Position numbers and translations under genes: made by a program | Source of the DNA: Cryptosporangium phraense | GTDB lineage: Bacteria > Actinomycetota > Actinomycetes > Mycobacteriales > Cryptosporangiaceae | NCBI RefSeq assembly: GCF_006912135.1 | Contig: NZ_VIRS01000041.1 | Location: forward strand, 1-60,069 | DNA length: 60,069 nt | Direction of reading: 5' to 3' | Notes under the pieces: generated by a model | Told to the model about the DNA's origin: nothing | The model's input: the letters and a program-made list of their open reading frames with translations, nothing else | The model's database searches: none | Shown here: positions 45,280-51,993 of the stretch, one piece after another | Position numbering within the stretch: position 1 is the stretch's first letter | How the letters are laid out: each line of letters starts with the position of its first letter

Positions 45280-45549
45280 TCGTAACGGCCGCGTGTGCGA
45301 AGCCCGTGAAGGGCCCCGCCTCGGCCTGCGTGCACGTCCGGTCGTCGGTAACGCGCCGGTGTTCAACACAGGTTCCAGCCACCCCGCTTCGTCGAGCCAA
45401 TGGAGCACCCACGTTCAGCCGGGGCGGCGGGACCGGCGCGGCCACCTGATGCTATTGCCAGGGTGACGAAATCCGCAGGCCGATCGTGATTTCGAAATTA
45501 CACAGAGCAACTTCGCTCCGTTTTCGGTGGCGATTGCTGGAATCGCCCC
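45280..45549 (+). promoter_or_regulatory. Divergent region between agmatine deiminase and MoxR operon
   Basis: 270 bases with no gene. The last 75 bases are AT-richer and hold a perfect palindrome ATTTCGAAAT at 45489-45498, and a GCGATT/AATCGC hairpin with 5-base loop at 45530-45546, right before ATG 45550. The weak ribosome-binding site (CTGGA) of the MoxR gene is in its loop. I cannot assign -35 and -10 boxes. Confidence 0.4.
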
Positions 45550-46545
45550 ATGACAGACACCCTGCTGCTCGAGCAGACCCTGTTCGAAGTGAAGAAGGTC
45601 ATCGTCGGTCAGGACCGGCTCGTCGAGCGGTTGCTGACCGCGCTGCTGGCCGGCGGGCACTGCCTGCTCGAAGGCGTCCCCGGCGTGGCCAAGACGCTGG
45701 CTGCCGAGACGCTGGCCGTCGCGGTCGGCGGGTCCTTCCGCCGGATCCAGTTCACCCCCGACCTGGTGCCCTCCGACCTGCTGGGCACCCGCATCTACCG
45801 GGCCAGCCGGGAGAGCTTCGACGTCGAGCTCGGACCGGTGATGGCGAACGTCGTCCTGGCCGACGAGATCAACCGGGCCCCGGCCAAGGTGCAGTCCGCG
45901 CTGCTCGAGGTGATGGCCGAGGGGCACGTCTCGATCGGCGGCCGCACCTTCGACGTGCCGGCGCCGTTCGTGGTGCTGGCTACCCAGAACCCGATCGAGA
46001 GCGAGGGCGTCTACCAGCTGCCCGAGGCCCAGCGTGACCGCTTCCTGATGCGGGTCGTCGTCGGCTACCCGGACGAGCGGGAGGAGCTGGCGATCCTGTA
46101 CCGGATGGGGTCCTCGCGGCCGACGGCCGCCCCGGTGCTGGACGTCTCGTCGCTGTTGCGGCTGCAGGCCCAGGCCCGGGACGTGTTCGTCCACCACGCG
46201 CTGGCCGAGTACGTGGTGCGGCTGGTGACCGCGACGCGGGCGCCGTCGCGGTTCGGGCTGTCGGACCTGTCCGGGTTGCTGGCCTACGGCGCGTCGCCCC
46301 GGGCGACGCTCGGGCTGGTCGCGGCCGGTCGGGCGCTGGCCCTGCTGCGCGGGCGGGGGTACGTGCTGCCGGGCGACATCCTCGACCTGGCTTCGGACGT
46401 GCTCGCTCATCGGCTCGTGCTCTCGTTCGACGCGGTCGCCGACGGCGTCGCCCCGGAAGAGGTCGTCGCGCGGATCGTCGAGGCGGTTCCGCGGCCGACG
46501 ATCGCGCCCGCGCAGTCGGGTCCGGGTCTCGGGGTGGCGGCGTGA
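45550..46545 (+). CDS. MoxR-family AAA ATPase
   Basis: 331 residues. Walker A-like GVPGVAKTLAAETLA, Walker B VVLADEINRAPAKVQSALLEVM, sensor ATQNPIESEGVYQLPEAQRDRF, and the C-terminal lid with GASPRATLGLVAAGRALALLRGR are all standard for MoxR. The family acts as a chaperone for VWA-domain proteins, here encoded two genes downstream. The DUF58 gene starts within its stop codon region (4-base overlap), so the three genes form one unit. Confidence 0.94.
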   Translation: MTDTLLLEQTLFEVKKVIVGQDRLVERLLTALLAGGHCLLEGVPGVAKTLAAETLAVAVGGSFRRIQFTPDLVPSDLLGTRIYRASRESFDVELGPVMANVVLADEINRAPAKVQSALLEVMAEGHVSIGGRTFDVPAPFVVLATQNPIESEGVYQLPEAQRDRFLMRVVVGYPDEREELAILYRMGSSRPTAAPVLDVSSLLRLQAQARDVFVHHALAEYVVRLVTATRAPSRFGLSDLSGLLAYGASPRATLGLVAAGRALALLRGRGYVLPGDILDLASDVLAHRLVLSFDAVADGVAPEEVVARIVEAVPRPTIAPAQSGPGLGVAA

Positions 46546-47558
46546 CCGCCCTCTTGACGCCCGAACGTCGGTTGCGCCGGCTGGAGCTGCTCATCACCCG
46601 TCGGCTGGACGGGCTGCTGCACGGCGGCTACCTCGGGCTGCTGCCCGGCGCCGGGAGCGAACCGGCCGGCAGCCGGGAGTACCGGGCCGGTGAGGACGAG
46701 GTCCGGTGGATGGACTGGTCGGTCACCGCGCGGACGACGGTCCCGCACGTCCGGACCGTCGACGCCGACCGTGAGCTGGCCACCTGGGTACTCGTCGACG
46801 GTTCGGCCAGCATGGACTTCGGCACCGCCGAGTACGAGAAACGCGAGCTCGCCGTCGGCGCGGTGGCCGCGGTGGGGTTCCTGACGACCGGCACCGGCAA
46901 CCGTCTCGGGGGGTGGCTGTCGAGCGCCTCCGGCACGCGTCGGTTCCCGCCGCGCGGCGGCCGGACCCACTTGCTCGGTATCTTGCGGACGCTCGTCGAG
47001 GCGCCGAGGGGTGGGCCGGAAGCGGGCGTGGGCGCGCGGGCGACCGCGGGCGTGGCCGCGGGCGCGGGCGCCGGTATGGGTGCGGCCTCGGGCGTGGGGG
47101 GCCTGGGCGTGGGGGGCCTGGCCGTGGGGCTGGGTGGGATCGGGCGGGCGGTGCGGCGGCGCGGGTTGATCGTCGTCGTGTCGGACTTCCTCGACGGGCT
47201 GGACGAGGACGGGCTCGGGCCGGGCGCGCCGACCTGGGAGCGGCCACTGCGCCGGCTCGCGCACCGGCACCAGGTGCTCGCCGTGCACGTCACCGACCCG
47301 CGGGAACACGAGCTGCCGGACGTCGGAATGTTGCCGATGGTCGACCCGGAGACCGGACGACGGCGGGAAGTCCCGACCGCCTCGCGCCGGCTGCGCGAGC
47401 GGTACGCGGCGGCGGTGGGGCAGCAGCAGGCCTCGATCGCTTCGGCGCTCAAGCGAGCCGGCGCCGCCCATCTCGTGCTGCGGACCGATCGGGACTGGGT
47501 CGCCGACATCGCTCGCCACGTGCTGGCACAGCGACGGCTGAGGGGGGTGCGGGCATGA
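46542..47558 (+). CDS. DUF58 domain protein (VWA-like)
   Basis: 338 residues from GTG 46542. The conserved DUF58 segment reads SREYRAGEDEVRWMDWSVTARTTVPHVRT, followed by LATWVLVDGSASMDFG, where a metal-site DxSxS remains. Residues about 163-205 form a Gly/Ala/Val-rich insert (GVGARATAGVAAGAGAGM and onward) with simple-repeat DNA beneath (47025-47150); in related proteins this insert is short. It overlaps MoxR by 4 bases and the VWA gene by 4 bases. Confidence 0.93.
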   Translation: MTALLTPERRLRRLELLITRRLDGLLHGGYLGLLPGAGSEPAGSREYRAGEDEVRWMDWSVTARTTVPHVRTVDADRELATWVLVDGSASMDFGTAEYEKRELAVGAVAAVGFLTTGTGNRLGGWLSSASGTRRFPPRGGRTHLLGILRTLVEAPRGGPEAGVGARATAGVAAGAGAGMGAASGVGGLGVGGLAVGLGGIGRAVRRRGLIVVVSDFLDGLDEDGLGPGAPTWERPLRRLAHRHQVLAVHVTDPREHELPDVGMLPMVDPETGRRREVPTASRRLRERYAAAVGQQQASIASALKRAGAAHLVLRTDRDWVADIARHVLAQRRLRGVRA

Positions 47559-48499
47559 GCTGGCTCTCTCCCGAGCGGCTGTGGCTGCTGCTCGGCGTCG
47601 GGGCGCTGGCGATCGCGTACGTCGTAGCCCAGCGCCGGCGCGGTCGGTACGCCGTCCGCTTCACGAACCTCAAGCTGCTCGACCGGGTCGCTCCGCAGCG
47701 ACCGGCCTGGCGCAGGCACGTGCCGGCCGGGCTCTTCCTGGTCATGCTGGTCCTGCTCGTCGTCGGGTTCGCCCGGCCGCAGGCCGAGGTGCAGGTCCCC
47801 AGGGAACAGGCGACGGTGCTGGTCGCGGTCGACGTCTCCCGGTCGATGCTCGCGTCGGACGTGGCCCCGGACCGCTTGTCGGCGGCCAAGACCGCGGCCC
47901 ACGAATTCGTCGGGGACCTGCCGTCGCGATTCCGGGTCGGCCTGGTGAGCTTCGCCGGGACCGCGTCGGTGGCCGTCCCACCGTCGGCCCCTCGGGCCGA
48001 TGTGGACGCCGGGATCGATCGGCTGTCGGAGGGCGCCGGCCAGGGCGGGACCGCGATCGGAGACGCGATCGCGACCGCGCTGGATCAGATCCGGGAGGAG
48101 ACTCCGTCCCGGGTCGTCGTCCTCTCCGACGGGGCGAACACGGCCGGCCAGGACCCGGCGTCGGCCGCGCAGCTGGCGGCCCAGCTCGGGGTGCCGGTGG
48201 ACACGATCTCGTTCGGGACCGCCGGTGGGTCGATCGATGCCGGGAACGGTTTCACGACCGGGGCCCAGCCGGTCCCGGTGGATGGCGAGACGTTGCGGGC
48301 GGTCGCGCAGGCGACGGGTGGGTCGTACTTCGAGGCCGGGAGTGTCTCGGAACTGCGGGCGGCTTATTCGGACATCGGGAGTTTGGTGGGGTTCGAGGCC
48401 GAGATGCAGGACATTTCGGCGCGGTTCATCGGGGTGGGTCTGGTTTTCGCGGTCCTCGGCGCGCTGGCGTCGCTGTTCTGGTTCGCCCGGCTTCCGTGA
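47555..48499 (+). CDS. VWA-domain membrane protein (BatA-like)
   Basis: 314 residues from ATG 47555, overlapping the DUF58 stop. Helices at about 7-25 and 57-75 are followed by a von Willebrand A domain with MIDAS AVDVSRSMLASD, a Thr in GTAIGDAIATAL and LSDGANTAGQDP. A last helix at about 290-310 (GVGLVFAVLGALASLFWF) anchors the C-terminus. The set MoxR-DUF58-VWA matches the core of Bat aerotolerance operons; the second VWA and TPR genes of those operons are missing here. It may sense or hold envelope partners, metal bound. Confidence 0.92.
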   Translation: MSWLSPERLWLLLGVGALAIAYVVAQRRRGRYAVRFTNLKLLDRVAPQRPAWRRHVPAGLFLVMLVLLVVGFARPQAEVQVPREQATVLVAVDVSRSMLASDVAPDRLSAAKTAAHEFVGDLPSRFRVGLVSFAGTASVAVPPSAPRADVDAGIDRLSEGAGQGGTAIGDAIATALDQIREETPSRVVVLSDGANTAGQDPASAAQLAAQLGVPVDTISFGTAGGSIDAGNGFTTGAQPVPVDGETLRAVAQATGGSYFEAGSVSELRAAYSDIGSLVGFEAEMQDISARFIGVGLVFAVLGALASLFWFARLP

Positions 48500-48509
48500 G
48501 GGGTTTGGT

Positions 48510-49673
48510 ATGTCGTCCGACTCAGGCGCCCCCCAGGGCCCAGATTTTTCTTCCGATCCCGAGTCCGCGCCGAGCGGGGGCGCCTGGGGCGAGCGTGCCT
48601 CGTCGGCCGAGACCGCCTGGGGCCGACCGACTCCGGCGGTCCACCCCGGCACGGGCCCGACCGCCGCGCCGGGGGTGCAGCTCACCCCGCCGCCCCCGGC
48701 GCGGCCCACTCACCCCCTCCCACCGGGGTCACCTTCCGCGCCGCCGTCGGGAGCTCCCGCGTCCCCGGCGGGGAGGTTGCCGTATGGGACGTCCGGCGGG
48801 ATCCCGCCGTACTGGGGGCAGCCGTCGGCGCCGGGCGGCGGTGTGCCGGGCGGCGGTGGGCCGGGTGGCGGTGGGCCGGGTGGCGGTGGGCCGGGTGGCG
48901 GTGCGCCGGGTGGCGGTGGGCCGGGCGCGCGGCGGTGGCCTCGGGCGATCGCGGCCGGGGCCGTGGTGCTAGCTCTGGCCGCCGCGGCCGGCGGAACCGC
49001 CGGCTACGCCACCACCCACGCATCCGCCGTCGCCCCCGCCGGGGCCCCGGCCGCGCCCGGCCTCGCTCCCGGTGCCGACGCGACCGCGCTCGTCGCCGCG
49101 GCCGCCCGGGCGCTGCCCGGCGTCGTCTCCGTGCAAGCGGGCCGCGCGTCCGGATCAGGGTTCGTCTTCGACGACGACGGCCACGTCGTCACCAACAACC
49201 ACGTGGTCGCCGCCGCCGACGGCGGCCCGGTGCGCGTCACCGGGCAGGACGGTCGCAGCCGCCGGGCCGACGTAGTCGGCACCGATCCGTCGAACGACAT
49301 CGCCGTCCTCGCGGTCGACCCCGACGGCCTCGAAAAGCTCGAAAGAGCCGACCTCCGCACCACTCACGTCGGCGAGCCCGTCCTCGCGCTCGGCTCACCC
49401 CTCGGACTCTCCGGCACCGTCACCGCCGGCATCGTCAGCGCGCTGAACCGCGAGGTGCGGCTCGGCGGCGACGTCCGCCGGACCGCTGTGCAGACCGACG
49501 CCTCGATCAACCCCGGCAATTCCGGCGGCCCGCTGGTCAACGCCCGCGGCGAGGTGCTCGGCGTCAACACCGCCATCGCCACCCTCGACGGCAACGGAAG
49601 CATCGGCATCGGCTTCGCGATCCCGATCGACCGCGCCGCGCAGGTGGCCACCACCCTCATCGCCCGGGGATGA
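48510..49673 (+). CDS. HtrA/DegP-like serine protease lacking a PDZ domain
   Basis: 387 residues from ATG 48510. Residues 1-145 are cytoplasmic, rich in Pro, Gly and Ser, with GGGGP repeats near 110-140. A membrane helix (AIAAGAVVLALAAAAGGTAGYA) at about 150-170 puts the catalytic part outside. The trypsin fold carries His in TNNHVVAA, Asp in SNDIAVLAV and Ser in INPGNSGGPLV. It ends at IDRAAQVATTLIARG, where other HtrA proteins continue into PDZ, so this domain is absent. It is followed after 6 bases by a response regulator and its kinase, an arrangement like MprAB-PepD of mycobacteria with order changed. Confidence 0.92.
   Translation: MSSDSGAPQGPDFSSDPESAPSGGAWGERASSAETAWGRPTPAVHPGTGPTAAPGVQLTPPPPARPTHPLPPGSPSAPPSGAPASPAGRLPYGTSGGIPPYWGQPSAPGGGVPGGGGPGGGGPGGGGPGGGAPGGGGPGARRWPRAIAAGAVVLALAAAAGGTAGYATTHASAVAPAGAPAAPGLAPGADATALVAAAARALPGVVSVQAGRASGSGFVFDDDGHVVTNNHVVAAADGGPVRVTGQDGRSRRADVVGTDPSNDIAVLAVDPDGLEKLERADLRTTHVGEPVLALGSPLGLSGTVTAGIVSALNREVRLGGDVRRTAVQTDASINPGNSGGPLVNARGEVLGVNTAIATLDGNGSIGIGFAIPIDRAAQVATTLIARG
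48837..48930 (+). repeat. 15-base Gly-Pro coding repeat in the HtrA-like gene
   Basis: GGTGGCGGTGGGCCG and slight variants occur about six times in tandem, each coding GGGGP. The repeat lies in the linker before the membrane helix and could change length by slippage. Confidence 0.8.
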
Positions 49674-49679
49674 TCGAGT

Positions 49680-50378
49680 ATGCGGCTGCTGGTAGTGGAA
49701 GACGAAGAAGACCTGGCCGAGGGCTTACGGGTCGGCCTGGCCCGCAACGGCTACGCGGTCGACGTCGCGATCGACGCCGAGACCGCCTACGACCGGCTCA
49801 CCGTCAACGAGTACGACCTGATGCTGCTCGACATCAACCTGCCCGACGGCGACGGCTTCACGCTGTGCCGGGCCCTGCGCAACGGCGCGGTTCCGACCCC
49901 GGGCGACACCGACCTGCGCGTGCTCATGCTCACCGCCCGCGGTGGCCTCGACGACCGCGTCCGCGGCCTCGACGAGGGCGCCGACGACTACCTCGTCAAG
50001 CCGTTCCACCTGGCCGAACTCCTGGCCCGGATCCGCGCGCTGCTCCGCCGCGACACGAACGGCTCCACCGCGACGCTCACCGTCGGTGACCTCACCCTCG
50101 ACACCGCCAAGCACTCGGCCACACTGCGCGACGATCCGCTCGCGCTGACCAACAAGGAATTCGGCGTCCTCGAGTACCTGATGACCCGCCCCGGTCACGT
50201 CGTCCCCGGCGAGGAGCTGCTCGAACACGTCTGGGATTCCAACGCCGATCCGTTCACGCAGACGGTGCGGGTCACGGTCGGCACGCTCCGCCGCAAGCTC
50301 GGCCAGGGCCGGATCGAGACCGTGGTCGGGCGCGGCTACCGTCTGCGCGAGTCCGAGGCCCTGCGGGAGACGTCGTGA
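49680..50378 (+). CDS. OmpR-family response regulator
   Basis: 232 residues. Receiver: LLVVEDEEDLAEGLRVGL, phospho-Asp in LMLLDINLPDGDGF, Lys in YLVKPFHLAELLARI. The winged-helix part begins near residue 130 (LTVGDLTLDTAKHSATLRD, LTNKEFGVLEYLMTRPGHVV, VRVTVGTLRRKLG). It overlaps the kinase start by 4 bases and sits 6 bases after the protease gene. Likely it controls this protease operon, given MprA-PepD parallels. Confidence 0.95.
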   Translation: MRLLVVEDEEDLAEGLRVGLARNGYAVDVAIDAETAYDRLTVNEYDLMLLDINLPDGDGFTLCRALRNGAVPTPGDTDLRVLMLTARGGLDDRVRGLDEGADDYLVKPFHLAELLARIRALLRRDTNGSTATLTVGDLTLDTAKHSATLRDDPLALTNKEFGVLEYLMTRPGHVVPGEELLEHVWDSNADPFTQTVRVTVGTLRRKLGQGRIETVVGRGYRLRESEALRETS

Positions 50379-51586
50379 GGCTCCGCTCGATCCGCGTCCG
50401 GCTCACGGTCATCTATTCGACGTTGCTGTTCGCGCTGGCCGGCGGCGCGCTCGCGATCACGTACTTCGCGGTCGCCCAGACCACGTCGCCGCAGCCGGTC
50501 ACCCAGCGCACCGCGAAGATCTACAACAACTACGAGTACGTCGGCACCACCACGGTGGCCGAGGTCAGCGAGATCGAGGCCGCGGTCAACTACAACACGC
50601 TCGAGAACCTCCGGACGTACTCGCTGATCGCGCTCGGCGGCCTGCTGATCAGCAGCCTGGGCATCGGCTGGGTCCTGTCCGGACGCGTGCTGCGCCCGGT
50701 CGGCGCGATCGCCCGCACGGCGCGCGACATCCAGGCCACCGACCTCTCCCGGCGCATCCGTCTGCAGGGCCCGCACGACGAGCTCCGCGACCTGGCCGAC
50801 ACGATCGACTCGATGCTCGACCGGCTCGACGACGCGTTCCAGGCCCAACGTCAGCTGATCGACGACGCGTCGCACGAGCTCCGCAGCCCGCTCGCCATCA
50901 TCCGCACCCACCTCGACGCCTCGCTGACCGCGGAGGACGCGTCCGCCGAGGAACGGACCCGCGCGGTCGCGGTCGTCGACCGCGCCACTACGCGGATGTC
51001 GCGGCTGGTCGAGGACCTGCTCGCGACCGCGCGCCGGGACGCGGACGCCACCACCGAGACCGACGTCGACCTCAGCGCGACCGCCCGCGAGGCGGGGGAG
51101 GAGGCGGTCGTCTCCGACCGCGTCCTGCGGTACGCGACGGTCCCGGACCTGCACCTCATCGGTGATGCGGACGCTCTGCGGCGCGCCGTCGGCAACCTGC
51201 TGTCCAACGCGCTCCGGCTGGCCCCCGACTCCTCGACGGTGACGATCGCGACGGGTCGGGTCGGGTCGTGGCTCTGGCTCGCGGTTGCGGACGAGGGGCC
51301 GGGTATTGCGGCGGAGGATCTGCCCCGGGTGTTCGATCGGTTCTGGCGCGGGGGTGCGGGGCGGTCGTCGCCTTCGGGGCGGGAGGCGTCGTCGCGGGGG
51401 CAGTCTTCGCCGCGGGAGCGGCGGACCGGGCTGGGGTTGGCGATCGTGCGTCAGATCGTCGAGTCGCACGGTGGTCAGGTTGCGGCCTTCTCGACGCTGG
51501 GCGTCGGCAGCACGTTCGTGCTCTGGTTCCCCACCATCGACCGCACCGACGACGACCCGCCGCCCGCAACGTCGCCGCTGCGCTAG
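50375..51586 (+). CDS. Membrane sensor histidine kinase, partner of the OmpR regulator
   Basis: 403 residues. Helices at about 8-30 and 85-108 flank a short outer loop of some 50 residues; HAMP follows (SGRVLRPVGAIARTARDIQATDLSRRI). H-box DDASHELRSPLAIIRTH has its His near 171, N-box GNLLSNALRLAP, G1 VADEGPGIAAEDLPRVFDRFWRG. Between the F-box and the GLGLAIV motif lies an added Ser/Arg/Gly-rich stretch of about 20 residues (GRSSPSGREASSRGQSS), longer than usual in the ATP lid. The outer loop is small, so membrane or lipid state is a likely signal. Confidence 0.95.
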   Translation: MRLRSIRVRLTVIYSTLLFALAGGALAITYFAVAQTTSPQPVTQRTAKIYNNYEYVGTTTVAEVSEIEAAVNYNTLENLRTYSLIALGGLLISSLGIGWVLSGRVLRPVGAIARTARDIQATDLSRRIRLQGPHDELRDLADTIDSMLDRLDDAFQAQRQLIDDASHELRSPLAIIRTHLDASLTAEDASAEERTRAVAVVDRATTRMSRLVEDLLATARRDADATTETDVDLSATAREAGEEAVVSDRVLRYATVPDLHLIGDADALRRAVGNLLSNALRLAPDSSTVTIATGRVGSWLWLAVADEGPGIAAEDLPRVFDRFWRGGAGRSSPSGREASSRGQSSPRERRTGLGLAIVRQIVESHGGQVAAFSTLGVGSTFVLWFPTIDRTDDDPPPATSPLR

Positions 51587-51625
51587 GAAATCCTTCGGGA
51601 ATCGAGTGTGACGTGCAAATTGCTT

Positions 51626-51657
51626 TTAGACATTTGCTGGCTCGGGTTATCGTGGAG
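51626..51657 (+). promoter_or_regulatory. Candidate promoter downstream of the kinase gene
   Basis: TAGACA at 51627-51632 and TATCGT at 51648-51653 are 15 bases apart in an AT-rich island. The sequence TTATCGTGGAG at 51647-51657 recurs at 59599-59609 in the promoter of the poly-lysine ORF. It would drive the small ORF at 51691. Confidence 0.35.
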
Positions 51658-51690
51658 GTGGTCGGAGAGCGTCAGCGCTAGCAGGGCCGG

Positions 51691-51903
51691 GTGAGCGCGG
51701 TGACAGTACGAGAACGTCGACGAGCCGAAACCTTCAGACGCAGAGTTCACGCTGAGGCCTGCCTGCGGGCGGTGGAGTGCGGGTGGGCGGTGGAGTGCGA
51801 GTGGGTGGTGGACTGTGGACGGACCGGAGGCCCGGTGAACTACCGGGCCGCGTACCGTCGGCACGCCGCCCACCTGCTCGGATTGAAGCCTCAGCCTCGG
51901 TAG
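51691..51903 (+). CDS. Possible small basic protein
   Basis: 70 residues from GTG 51691 (an inner GTG at 51700 is equally possible). It begins VRERRRAETFRRRVHAEACLRAV and ends YRAAYRRHAAHLLGLKPQPR, with three Cys in between and an internal repeat of VECxW. No family is recognised. A candidate promoter at 51627-51653 and the lack of any other gene in the 407-base gap favour it; no good ribosome-binding site argues against. Confidence 0.35.
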   Translation: MSAVTVRERRRAETFRRRVHAEACLRAVECGWAVECEWVVDCGRTGGPVNYRAAYRRHAAHLLGLKPQPR

Positions 51904-51920
51904 GTGGGCGGCGCCGCCGA

Positions 51921-51992
51921 TGCCGCCGCGCCGCAGCGCCGGGGCGCCGGGGCGCCGGGGCGCCGCAGCGCCGGGGCGCCGGGGCGCCGCGG
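51921..51992. repeat. GGGGCGCC tandem repeat between convergent reading frames
   Basis: The 8-base unit GGGGCGCC is repeated in two blocks of two to three copies, each headed by CCGCAGCGCC. The GGCGCC cores are self-complementary, so the RNA of either strand would fold strongly. It lies one base after the stop of the minus-strand RNase H-like gene and may stop transcription from both sides. Confidence 0.7.
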
Positions 51993-51993
51993 G

